DNA of 64,000 bases. Source: JBCCMF01 sp038747545. GTDB taxonomy: Bacteria > Bacteroidota > Rhodothermia > Rhodothermales > JBCCMF01. The translations under genes and the position numbers were made by a program. Location of the stretch: contig JBCDJT010000006.1 of NCBI GenBank assembly GCA_038747545.1, positions 1-64,000 on the forward strand. The letters run 5' to 3'. Positions within the stretch are counted from its first letter, which is position 1. Each line of letters begins with the position of its first letter. Positions 17,186-25,011 of this stretch are shown here, piece after piece. Below the pieces are notes generated by a model. It saw only the letters and a list, made by a program, of their open reading frames with translations, was not told where the DNA came from and searched no databases.

Positions 17186-19591
17186 CTACGTCACTTTGAC
17201 GATCAGCCCGGTCAGGTCATCGTGGGGCTCGGTTGTGCCTTCAAAGCGCCGCACAGCAATGCGGATCTGCTGCAGGAGGCCTTCGGCAGAGAGTGCATGG
17301 TGCTGCTTGAGCAGGTGCATCAGCCGCTCTTGCCCAAACTCCTCGCCCGAGCGGCTGCGCGCTTCCGTCAGCCCGTCCGTGAAGAAGGCCACGATGTCGC
17401 CGCTGCGGAGGGCGAAGACCTCTTCGCGCATCAGCCGCTGGAAGTTAACGCCCGACTCTAAGCCGATGCCGAGCCCTGGGGGCTGGAGCACGTATGACGT
17501 TTGGTCCAGCGGCCGAAAAACAATCAGCGGCAGGTGCCCCGCCCGCGCAAACCGCAGCTCGGCCTTGGCCAGGTCGATGAGTGCGTAGATGAGCGTGACG
17601 TACATGCTGCGCTCGGCAGACTGGTAGAACTTCCGGTTGACGTGCGCCAGCACCTCCACGGGCGTCGACTGCGTATCGGCCTTGGATTGCAGGAAGCCCT
17701 TGAGCATCGTCATGTAGAGCGCTGCAGGCATACCCTTACCCGACACATCGCCCACGGCGATGCCGAGCGTCTTGGGGCCGAGCTCCATGAAGTCGTAGTA
17801 GTCGCCACCGACTTCGCGGGCGGGCTCCGAGAAGGCGGCGATATCGAGCCCGCGGGCCTCGGGTACGTGCCGCGGCAGCATCTGGAGCTGCGAGCGCCGT
17901 GCGATGTCGAGCTCCATCTTCAGCCGCTCGCGCTCCGTGATGTAGCGTGCGTACGACGGCGTAACCGTGTCGGCACTGAGGACGGGCGCCCGGAGGTAGA
18001 GCACTACGCCGCAGGCCAGCAGCGCGATTACTACGCCTACCGTCAACCATGCCGACCATTGGAAGGCTTGGGCGGGCTGAGCCAGAAACAGCATAACCTT
18101 GGCAAAGGTGTCGGGCAGGATCGCTGCGATGATCGCAGCCACCCAGTCGTGGCGCAAGAAGCAGATGAGGACGACGACGGTGGAGCACACCAGGATGAAG
18201 GCCGAGTAGGCGTAGTCGTAGACGGTGATGTGGTCGGAGAAAAAAGCGCCGAACACGACCGCGGTCACGGCAACGGCAGCCCACGTGGGCAGCCGCAGGC
18301 GCGTAAAGCCCATGGTGAAGGCAAGCATGTAGGCCCCACTCAGGAAGAGCGACACGAGGGCGTTGAGCGGGAGCTGGCCCAGCACGGTAGAACTGCTCAG
18401 CAGAAACTGGTCGTTGTTGGAGACAATTTGCCAAGGCGCTACCACACGCGTGAAGCCGAAGAGGAGCACTGCGATGAGGCCCAGCTGAAGGCCGGTGTAG
18501 AGGAAGCCGACGAGTATGCTTTCGCCGAGTCCCTTAAAGCGCAGCCGACCCGCGAACAGCCCATCCAATACGTTGAGCTTGTTGGGCCAGCGCTCGCGCA
18601 GCAGCGTCTCGCCAGAGACCCACGCCTGAAAGACCCCCAGCGTCGTGAAGAAGATGCCTACGGCCAGGCCAAGCATCGTCTGGGTGCGCGCGTTGCTCCA
18701 GTTGGTATTGTCGAAGACGCCGCCTGTGGTGTAGGGCAGGGCATTCCACATGTAGAGCATGTAGGCTCCTGCGAAGAGCGCGGTATAGGCAAAGGCGTTG
18801 CGCAAGCTGATCTCGTACTCTCGGAACCGCATCAGGAAGACGGTCAGCGACAGCACCCAGATGAGGAAGATGATGATCGTCCGGGCAAAGTTGTACGTGC
18901 TTGCGCGGTCACTGTAGGCGCGGTACGTCGTGCGGTGCGCCTCAGGCGTGTTAACGATGCGCGCCCATCCTTCTACGCCTCCCGGTCCCACATCCACGCG
19001 TACCTCGCGCTGCAGGCGGGCCTCGCTGGAGTCCGCGCGATGGCGCCACTGGAAGGCATAACTGGTACGCGTGTCGCCGTCTAGCGTGCTCGCATCCACG
19101 ATGACATAGTCGGACGGGTCTACGCCGAGGCGGTCCGTGAGCGCTAGGTCGGCGAGCGCCCGTGCATCGGCAAGGTCGATGCGGCCCGAGTCAGACGGGG
19201 TCTCCAGGTCAGGCAGCCAGTTGTACACCTCGCCCGTGGTACCAATGCGGGCCGAGATTTTGCCCAGCTCCTCATTGGCATACACGACCTCCCAGAAGCC
19301 GGGGGTGCGGAATGCCGTGATGCGTGCCTCCTCCTCAGGCGTGACCGCGTACGCCTGGTAGTACGTCAGCTGAAAGTTCGATACCCGGAGGGTAGTGTTG
19401 ACGATGTCGAACCCATCCAGTGGCACGTTCTGCTGCGCGGCCACCTGCTCGGCCATACGGCGCGCCTCCGTCCGGTCGATCTGGGTGTTGAGCGTGTCGG
19501 CCTGCGAGAACCCCGTGTACAGCAGCACCCATGCGACGTAGCCCACCGCAGCGAGGAGGCCGAGGAGCGTATGGCGGTAGGTAGCTGACAT
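17186..19591 (-). CDS. Membrane protein with C-terminal SpoIIE/PP2C phosphatase domain
   Basis: The product is 801 residues. An N-terminal membrane segment precedes a ~200-residue extracytoplasmic domain. About ten hydrophobic segments follow (roughly residues 235-550), then a cytoplasmic linker with the helix YARYITERERLKMELDIARR and a PP2C/RsbU-like phosphatase domain: EVGGDYYDFMEL, VGDVSGKGMPAALYM, FARAGHLPL, FFTDGLTEAR and HDDLTGLIVKV. The acidic metal-binding residues are present. Such enzymes dephosphorylate anti-sigma-antagonist proteins in partner-switching pathways. No STAS or HATPase partner is nearby, so the target must be encoded elsewhere. It is divergent from the methyltransferase gene and 33 bp upstream of aroB. 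Confidence 0.9.
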   Translation of the reverse strand: MSATYRHTLLGLLAAVGYVAWVLLYTGFSQADTLNTQIDRTEARRMAEQVAAQQNVPLDGFDIVNTTLRVSNFQLTYYQAYAVTPEEEARITAFRTPGFWEVVYANEELGKISARIGTTGEVYNWLPDLETPSDSGRIDLADARALADLALTDRLGVDPSDYVIVDASTLDGDTRTSYAFQWRHRADSSEARLQREVRVDVGPGGVEGWARIVNTPEAHRTTYRAYSDRASTYNFARTIIIFLIWVLSLTVFLMRFREYEISLRNAFAYTALFAGAYMLYMWNALPYTTGGVFDNTNWSNARTQTMLGLAVGIFFTTLGVFQAWVSGETLLRERWPNKLNVLDGLFAGRLRFKGLGESILVGFLYTGLQLGLIAVLLFGFTRVVAPWQIVSNNDQFLLSSSTVLGQLPLNALVSLFLSGAYMLAFTMGFTRLRLPTWAAVAVTAVVFGAFFSDHITVYDYAYSAFILVCSTVVVLICFLRHDWVAAIIAAILPDTFAKVMLFLAQPAQAFQWSAWLTVGVVIALLACGVVLYLRAPVLSADTVTPSYARYITERERLKMELDIARRSQLQMLPRHVPEARGLDIAAFSEPAREVGGDYYDFMELGPKTLGIAVGDVSGKGMPAALYMTMLKGFLQSKADTQSTPVEVLAHVNRKFYQSAERSMYVTLIYALIDLAKAELRFARAGHLPLIVFRPLDQTSYVLQPPGLGIGLESGVNFQRLMREEVFALRSGDIVAFFTDGLTEARSRSGEEFGQERLMHLLKQHHALSAEGLLQQIRIAVRRFEGTTEPHDDLTGLIVKVT

Positions 19592-19712
19592 GGTGGCGGA
19601 GCGGTGGCGTAGGTGCGGCGGAAGATAGGGCGGCCTTCCTGGTAAAGTGCGGGAGCCCCCGCACAGGAGATGAATATACCGACCGCTTTATCCACAACGC
19701 TATCACTCCACC

Positions 19713-20291
19713 ATGCTGACCTCTGTCCTTGCCATGGCCCACCATGCCATCGCCGACGTCCTCGGCGATGGCGACCTCGCTGTCGATGCTACGCTGGGGA
19801 ATGGGCACGACACGCTCTTCCTGGCTGAGCGCGTGGGCCCAACGGGCCATGTGCTGGGCTTTGATGTGCAAGCGGCTGCCCTTACGCAGACCCGTCGGCG
19901 GTTGGAGGCGCACGGCGTGGCAGACCGCGTCACGCTGGTGCAGGCAGGGCACGAGTCGCTAGACGCGCACATTGCAGCCGATCGGCCCATTCAGGCGGTC
20001 ATGTTCAACCTGGGCTACCTCCCCGGCGCAGACAAGGCAACGGTCACCCGCCCAGCGACGACGCTGGCGGCATTAGAAAGCGCCTGCGCGCTGCTCGCCG
20101 TGGGTGGCCGCATCAGCATCGTCGTGTATGTTGGGCACGAAGGTGGCGCAGCAGAAGCCGATGCCGTGGCGGGCTTTCTTCAATCGGTGGATCAGCGTAG
20201 CTTCCAGGTAATTCGGTACGACTTCATCAACCAGAAAAACACGCCGCCGTACCTCTTCCTGCTCGAAAAACTCAAGCCTTACCATTCTTGA
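19713..20291 (+). CDS. Class I SAM-dependent methyltransferase, YtqB/MnmM-like
   Basis: The product is 192 residues. The SAM-binding core is AVDATLGNGHDTLFLAERVG with acidic FDVQAAAL after strand 2. It then carries the family-specific VMFNLGYLPGADK and, at the end, INQKNTPPYLFLLEK, which match the YtqB ('rRNA methylase-like') family; the Bacillus member has been reported to methylate the wobble uridine side chain in tRNA (MnmM). The NLGYLPG motif replaces NPPY, consistent with a small-molecule-like or exocyclic amine target. It is the first gene of a plus-strand run; the next gene starts 5 bp after its stop. Confidence 0.85.
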   Translation: MLTSVLAMAHHAIADVLGDGDLAVDATLGNGHDTLFLAERVGPTGHVLGFDVQAAALTQTRRRLEAHGVADRVTLVQAGHESLDAHIAADRPIQAVMFNLGYLPGADKATVTRPATTLAALESACALLAVGGRISIVVYVGHEGGAAEADAVAGFLQSVDQRSFQVIRYDFINQKNTPPYLFLLEKLKPYHS

Positions 20292-20296
20292 CTGCC

Positions 20297-20746
20297 ATGT
20301 CCCGCCTCGCTACGCTATCTGCGCTACTCCTGTTCGTTTCGGCTTGCTCGGCCACGAAGAACGCTGTCCCTGCTGCACCGCCCGCCCCAGAGGCACCTGC
20401 AGCCGCTCCTGCACCTGCCGTCTCCGAGGCTCCCGCTGCAATTGGTGTTTGGGATTACACGATCTCGGGAACGCCCCAAGGCGACGCTGGCGGCGTGCTG
20501 ACGCTGGCATGGTCTGGCGATGCGTACACGGGTGAGATGACTAACGACATGCTTTTTCAGACCGTAGATGTAGACGACTTTGCCCTCGATGGCAACCAGG
20601 TCAAATTCAGTGCTACGTTCGACATGCAGGGCCAAGCGCTGGTCACAAAGGTCACCGCCAAGCTCACGGGCAACACAATGCTGGGTGAGGTTCAGGTACC
20701 CGGTTTTGGCGCATTTGACTTCGATGCAGAACGACGGACTCCGTAA
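20297..20746 (+). CDS. Small lipoprotein with beta-sheet domain, unknown function
   Basis: The product is 149 residues from ATG 20297. The signal MSRLATLSALLLFVSAC ends in a lipobox cysteine, followed by a ~30-residue Ala/Pro spacer. The C-terminal ~100 residues alternate polar and hydrophobic residues (GVWDYTISGTPQGDAGG, YTGEMTND, KFSATFDMQGQALVTKV), suggesting a small beta-barrel or lipocalin-like fold. It is not recognised beyond that. It lies between the methyltransferase and the NRDE gene with 5- and 12-bp gaps, so co-transcription is likely. Confidence 0.7.
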   Translation: MSRLATLSALLLFVSACSATKNAVPAAPPAPEAPAAAPAPAVSEAPAAIGVWDYTISGTPQGDAGGVLTLAWSGDAYTGEMTNDMLFQTVDVDDFALDGNQVKFSATFDMQGQALVTKVTAKLTGNTMLGEVQVPGFGAFDFDAERRTP

Positions 20747-20758
20747 GCGATACCGCCT

Positions 20759-21508
20759 GTGTGCCTCATCCTCTGGCGATACCAGCCTGATGCCGAGTAT
20801 CCGCTCGTGCTCATGGCCAACCGCGACGAGTTCTACCGGCGCCCTACGCAGCCTGCCGCTTGGTGGGCCGACGCGCCCTCTATCTACGGCGGACGCGACC
20901 TCGTGGCGGGCGGTACGTGGCTGGCCATGACTACCGACCGCCGCTGGGCCGCGCTGACCAACATCCGCGAACCCGCGCGCTTCGACCCGTCTGCACCGTC
21001 TCGCGGTGCGCTCATCACCCAGTACCTCAAGGGCGATGCCGAGCCCGCCGCGTACGTGGCGGCGCTGCGGGAGGCGAAGGTGCCCTACAACGGCTACAAC
21101 CTCTTGCTCGGCAATGGCCCCAACGTCTGGCATTACAACAACCGCGACGATGCGTTTACGGCTGTGGGCGAAGGGGTGCATGGCCTCAGCAATGCGACGC
21201 TCGACACGCCGTGGCCGAAGGTCGTCAGGGGCAAGGCCAAGCTCGCCCGCTTGGCCGACGATCCGTCACCATCGCTCCCGACCTTCTTCGACGCGCTGAA
21301 CGATCCTGTGCTGGCACGCGACGCCGAATTGCCGGAGACGGGCGTGGGGCTCGGCATGGAACGGCAACTCTCGCCGCTCTTCATCGAGATCCCCGACAAA
21401 GGCTACGGCACCCGCTGCTCAACGGTGCTGCTGATGCATCGGAGCGGCCGTGTCACGTTCGCCGAGCGCACCCACGCCGACGGCACCACGCGCACCGAAA
21501 CAATTTAA
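20759..21508 (+). CDS. NRDE/TANGO2 family protein
   Basis: The product is 249 residues from GTG 20759. The start is fixed by Cys2, which is conserved in this family and thought to act as an Ntn-hydrolase-type nucleophile. The eponymous Asn-Arg-Asp-Glu motif is at residues 21-24 (LMANRDEFYRRPT). GRDLVAGGTWLAM, ALTNIR, HGLSNATLDTPWPKV and TRCSTVLL follow in the usual order. The biochemical role is not established in bacteria; the eukaryotic TANGO2 homologue affects haem and lipid handling. It is 12 bp downstream of the lipoprotein gene and 15 bp upstream of the metallohydrolase gene. Confidence 0.9.
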   Translation: MCLILWRYQPDAEYPLVLMANRDEFYRRPTQPAAWWADAPSIYGGRDLVAGGTWLAMTTDRRWAALTNIREPARFDPSAPSRGALITQYLKGDAEPAAYVAALREAKVPYNGYNLLLGNGPNVWHYNNRDDAFTAVGEGVHGLSNATLDTPWPKVVRGKAKLARLADDPSPSLPTFFDALNDPVLARDAELPETGVGLGMERQLSPLFIEIPDKGYGTRCSTVLLMHRSGRVTFAERTHADGTTRTETI

Positions 21509-21523
21509 GCACGCTCTCGCCCT

Positions 21524-22381
21524 ATGCAGGCCGCTTTCCAGAAAGACGATACGCTGCTCGCCGACATCGAACACGCTAGGCTCCAGCCAGAGGCCTTGCA
21601 CGTGTGGTGGCTGGGGCAAAGCGGCTTCCTCGTGCAGTGGGAGGGACGCCACCTACTCTTCGACCCCTACCTGTCGGACTCGCTCACGAAGAAGTACGCC
21701 GCCACCGATAAGCCGCATGATCGCATGACGGAGTTGGTTGTTGATCCCGCGCGTCTTGATTTCATCGATGTGGTCACCTCAAGCCACAACCACACCGACC
21801 ACCTTGACGCCGAAACGCTCGGCCCCCTCCTCGACGTCAATGCAAGCCTCACCGTTGTTGTGCCCGCAGCCAACCAGGACTTCGCTGCCCATCGGCTGAA
21901 CGTTGATCCTGCGCGCCTGACGCCCCTCTGCGTTGGCGCACCGATGACGGTGGAGCCGTTCAGGCTGCATGCTATTCCAGCGGCGCACGAAGGGCTGGAC
22001 CGCGATGAGGCGGGGTGCTACAGGTACATCGGGCTCGTCGCCGAAGTGGGGCCCTGGACGATCTACCACAGCGGCGATACCCTGTGGTACGATGGCCTAG
22101 AGGATTACCTCGCGCCGTTTGACCTCGACCTGATGTTGCTGCCCATCAACGGCCGAAAGCCGGAGCGCCGCGTAGCGGGCAACCTGGACGGCGAGCAAGC
22201 GGCGCAACTCGCGCATCGGTGCGGCGCGAAGCAGGCGGTGCCGTGCCACTACGACATGTTCTACTTCAACACCGAGACGCCCGCGCTCTTCATCGACACC
22301 GCCACGGCGATTGGTCAGCCCTACACGGTGATGCGCAACGGCGAGCGGCTGTCTTTGCTGAAGGACTCGGTCGTGGCCTGA
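21524..22381 (+). CDS. UlaG-like metal-dependent hydrolase (metallo-beta-lactamase fold)
   Basis: The product is 285 residues. The metal-binding motif HNHTDHLD (H-x-H-x-D-H) follows strand VVTSS, and later ligands appear in IPAAHEG, IYHSGDTLWYDG and PCHYDMF. The N-terminal LHVWWLGQSGFLVQWEGRHL is typical of the UlaG/L-ascorbate-6-phosphate-lactonase branch of the fold. The substrate is not identifiable; no sugar-utilisation genes are adjacent. It ends the short plus-strand run starting at 19713. Confidence 0.88.
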   Translation: MQAAFQKDDTLLADIEHARLQPEALHVWWLGQSGFLVQWEGRHLLFDPYLSDSLTKKYAATDKPHDRMTELVVDPARLDFIDVVTSSHNHTDHLDAETLGPLLDVNASLTVVVPAANQDFAAHRLNVDPARLTPLCVGAPMTVEPFRLHAIPAAHEGLDRDEAGCYRYIGLVAEVGPWTIYHSGDTLWYDGLEDYLAPFDLDLMLLPINGRKPERRVAGNLDGEQAAQLAHRCGAKQAVPCHYDMFYFNTETPALFIDTATAIGQPYTVMRNGERLSLLKDSVVA

Positions 22382-22529
22382 GCCCTCCGTCGGCCGAAAT
22401 TTTATCGAAGGCGGCCTCTGGGATGAACATGAGCGGCCAATGGGCCTAGCATCGCGCTCTGCCCGTCACTCTTCCACTTAACACACGCGCCAACGCCTCC
22501 ACGCGCTCACGCATCACTGCATCAAACCT

Positions 22530-23744
22530 ATGGCTACGTTTGCCCCCGTCGACGAACAGCTTGCGCACATTGAGCGCGGCGTAGAAGAAGTATTGCCCCG
22601 CGAAGCACTCGTCGAGAAGTTGAAGAAGGCGGAGAAGACGGGCGAGCCGCTCATCGTCAAGCTCGGCTGCGACCCCAGTCGCCCGGATCTGCACCTGGGC
22701 CACTCGGTGGTGCTGCGGAAGCTGCGGCAGTTCCAGGACCTCGGCCACCAAGCCATCCTCATCATCGGCGATTTCACGGGGATGATCGGCGACCCGAGCG
22801 GCAAGTCCAAGACGCGCCCCGCGCTGACGTTCGAGGAGACGCGGGCCAACGGCGAGACGTACTTCGAGCAAGCCTCCAAAATCCTCGACCCCGACCGCAC
22901 CATCATCCGCTACAACGGCGACTGGCTGGGGCAGATGACGTTCTCGGACGTCATCAAGCTGGCTGGGAAGTACACCGTGGCGCGCATGCTGGAGCGCGAC
23001 GAGTTCAGTAACCGCTTCAAGAACGGCGAGGCCATCTCGATCCACGAGTTCCTGTACCCGCTGGCGCAAGCGCAAGACTCCGTCGAGCTCAAAGCCGACA
23101 TCGAGCTGGGCGGGACCGACCAGAAGTTCAACCTGCTGGTCGGCCGCAGCATCCAGGAGTCGACGGGGCAGGAGCCGCAGGTGTGCATCACGCTGCCCAT
23201 TCTGGAAGGCACCGACGGTGTGCAGAAGATGTCCAAGTCGCTCGACAACTACATCGGAATCGACGAGGCGCCAGAGCAGATGTACGGCAAGACGCTCTCC
23301 ATCTCCGACGCGCTCATCTACCGCTACTACGAGCTGGCCACCGATGCGCCCACCGACGACCTGCCGCGCCTGAAGGCCTACGCCGAGCAGGACCCGCGCA
23401 ACGCCAAGCACGACCTGGCCTACACGATCGTGCGGATGTACCACGGCGAGGACGCGGCCAAGGCGGCACGGTCGCACTTCGAGAAGACCGTCATCAACAA
23501 GGGCGTGCCGGATGAGATGCCCACCTTCACGCCAGAGACCGACGAGGTCGGCATCCTCGACTTGCTCACCAGCATCGGCTTCACCAAGTCGAACGGCGAG
23601 GCTCGCCGCCTCATCAAAGGCAACGCGGTCTCCATCGACGGCGAGAAAGTCCGCGATCCTTACCTGACGGTCACCTTAAGCGCACAGGCGCCCTTCGTGC
23701 TGAAAGCAGGGAAGCGCAAGTTCGCTCGCATCGTGGCAGCGTAG
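22530..23744 (+). CDS. tyrS: Tyrosyl-tRNA synthetase
   Basis: The product is 404 residues. It is a class I synthetase with H55-L-G-H58 and a KMSKS loop at 233-237. FTGMIGDPSGKSKTRP and LGGTDQKFNLLVGR are the tyrosine- and ATP-site blocks. The C-terminal S4 RNA-binding domain (FTKSNGEARRLIKGNAVSID) grips the tRNA. The LHLGHSVVLRKLRQFQ arrangement and total length match the TyrRS group related to TyrZ rather than the classic TyrS of E. coli. The ~150-bp leader shows no T-box-like structure. Confidence 0.97.
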   Translation: MATFAPVDEQLAHIERGVEEVLPREALVEKLKKAEKTGEPLIVKLGCDPSRPDLHLGHSVVLRKLRQFQDLGHQAILIIGDFTGMIGDPSGKSKTRPALTFEETRANGETYFEQASKILDPDRTIIRYNGDWLGQMTFSDVIKLAGKYTVARMLERDEFSNRFKNGEAISIHEFLYPLAQAQDSVELKADIELGGTDQKFNLLVGRSIQESTGQEPQVCITLPILEGTDGVQKMSKSLDNYIGIDEAPEQMYGKTLSISDALIYRYYELATDAPTDDLPRLKAYAEQDPRNAKHDLAYTIVRMYHGEDAAKAARSHFEKTVINKGVPDEMPTFTPETDEVGILDLLTSIGFTKSNGEARRLIKGNAVSIDGEKVRDPYLTVTLSAQAPFVLKAGKRKFARIVAA

Positions 23745-23906
23745 TTGAGCACAGCCATCTCTGAAAGAGACTAGGCGGGAATTTGATGCGCGAAGCGGCG
23801 GGATTGAACCCCCAAACTGTTGAGTGTTTACCACGCCCTTACTCGTCATGAGGGCGGTTTCATGTGTACTGATTCAGCACGTCCTCGCCAGTCGCCCTCG
23901 TTGCTC

Positions 23907-24376
23907 ATGCGATCGCTTAGCATCACGTTTATCCTCGTAGCCGTGTTGTTCACGGGCTGCGACGTTTTGCCCGACATCAACGAAGGGCTGAGTGGAGCGA
24001 CTGTACACTTCGCGGCACAGCATCCGCTGGCGTTCAGCATGCTCAACGTACCTGGTGCTCCAAACGCCGCATTGGTGCCCACGCAGGAAGACTGGAAGGC
24101 CTATCCGTGCATTACACACATGGCGGCGCGTCCGGTCCCGTATCCCGACAGCGTGGCGCTCATTGTAGATCACGGACCGCTTGTACGCACGATGGCGGCG
24201 CGTTCCGGCGGCTGGTGCTAAGAGACAATACGCTACGGGTCTACACGGAGCCGCTTGTGCGCAATCAAGGTCCCACTTGCACGGCAGGCTTCCCGCTTTC
24301 GTACGTGGCTGTGGTCTCAGCGGACGATCTGCCGCCTGCCGTCACCGTAGTTTACATGCCTCCACTTGAACAGTAA
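23907..24376 (+). pseudogene. Small lipoprotein gene with apparent frameshift
   Basis: From ATG 23907 the frame encodes a clear lipoprotein signal (MRSLSITFILVAVLFTGC) and about 75 further residues before ending at TAA 24219-24221. Protein-like sequence then continues in the +2 frame through LRDNTLRVYTEPLVRNQ, CTAGFPLSYVAVVSADD and VTVVYMPPLEQ to TAA 24374-24376. The tail looks like a natural C-terminus with a Cys and an amphipathic strand pattern. The simplest reading is one gene of about 155 codons with a single-base deletion (or 2-base insertion) around 24185-24215. A sequencing error or programmed slip cannot be excluded, although no slippery run is visible. Function unknown. Confidence 0.55.
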
Positions 24377-24431
24377 GTCGGGTTCTTGCTTGGCAGCGCT
24401 GCGATGAGTCAGAGCGGCATTGCCGAGACGC

Positions 24432-24821
24432 TTATCCGGCCACGAGTTGCTTGCCTACGATCGGGAGTTCAGCGCGGTGGTAGTACAGGGCGAAGGCGCT
24501 GCATGTGGCCACGACCAAGGCCAAGCCAAACAGCAGGCCCCCGTCATCCTGGACCACGATGCCGAGCACAGCCAAGTGGCTCATGATGGCCCCGCCCATG
24601 ACGCCCAACGCGGCGAGTGCGCCTAGCGCGGCTGTTCTGGGCACGAGCAGCAGCACGGCTGCGATCAACTCGACGACGCCCGAGGCGATGCGGCCCCACG
24701 GCTCCACGCCCAGTTCCGAGAAGATAAAGACGCTCTCGGCAGCGCCCGTAAACTTGAAGAAGAGAGTCTGCAGCAGAATGACGGCGGCAACGATGCGCGC
24801 GATCCAATCGATGGTTTTCAT
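24432..24821 (-). CDS. DoxX family membrane protein
   Basis: The product is 129 residues with four predicted membrane helices. MKTIDWIARIVAAVILLQTLFFKF opens the protein, followed by the DoxX-typical SVFIFSELG and PWGRIASGVVELIAAVLLL, then GALAALGVMGGAIMSH. Members are small inner-membrane proteins linked to respiratory quinone or oxidative-stress functions, but the activity of this branch is unknown. It is monocistronic and divergent from the GWxTD gene, across a repeat-rich 190-bp promoter region. Confidence 0.85.
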   Translation of the reverse strand: MKTIDWIARIVAAVILLQTLFFKFTGAAESVFIFSELGVEPWGRIASGVVELIAAVLLLVPRTAALGALAALGVMGGAIMSHLAVLGIVVQDDGGLLFGLALVVATCSAFALYYHRAELPIVGKQLVAG

Positions 24822-24849
24822 GGCACTGGTAGGGCGTGAGGGGTTAGGT

Positions 24850-24935
24850 TGTCACGGGTTAGTGACGTACGTGGCGAAAATGTAACGCGTATGATGCCGG
24901 TGCGAAAGAAGCGTTACAGGGGTGTCACGAGTTAG
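24850..24935. repeat. Structured intergenic block: direct repeats flanking an inverted repeat
   Basis: The 13-mer TGTCACGGGTTAG at 24850-24862 recurs at 24923-24935 with one mismatch. Between them lie TGTAACGC (24881-24888) and its exact reverse complement GCGTTACA (24911-24918). The first direct copy also forms GTCAC-6nt-GTGAC. The block occupies the gap between divergent doxX and the GWxTD gene. It could be paired regulator sites or the scar of a small insertion; no T run suggests a terminator. Confidence 0.5.
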
Positions 24936-25011
24936 GGTGAAAAGATGGCCTTGCCGAGGCACCTACTCGCGTATTGTATTTGACTAGAATCAAACAAGGT
25001 CAGTGGTGCTG

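Noticed and set aside
16241..17461. Open frame of 406 codons antisense to aroB
   Set aside because: It spans aroB and the end of the next gene without respecting either boundary and has no recognisable motif.
17501..19084. Open frame of 527 codons on the plus strand, antisense to the SpoIIE-type phosphatase gene
   Set aside because: It is a shadow frame caused by G+C-rich third positions; the composition is Arg/Glu/Gly-rich without any fold-like pattern, and the minus-strand gene has clear catalytic motifs.
19647..19664. Seven-base-pair GC hairpin (GTGCGGG with CCCGCAC)
   Set aside because: It sits in a divergent promoter region without a T run. It could be chance in G+C-rich DNA, and neither a terminator nor an operator can be argued.
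23785..23832. tRNA-like T-arm (GGTTCAATCCC) on the minus strand after tyrS
   Set aside because: Only the T-loop resembles a tRNA. The T-stem has a mismatch, the acceptor stem has no 5' partner and a normal anticodon arm cannot be folded. It may be a tRNA or tmRNA relic, but that is not supportable.
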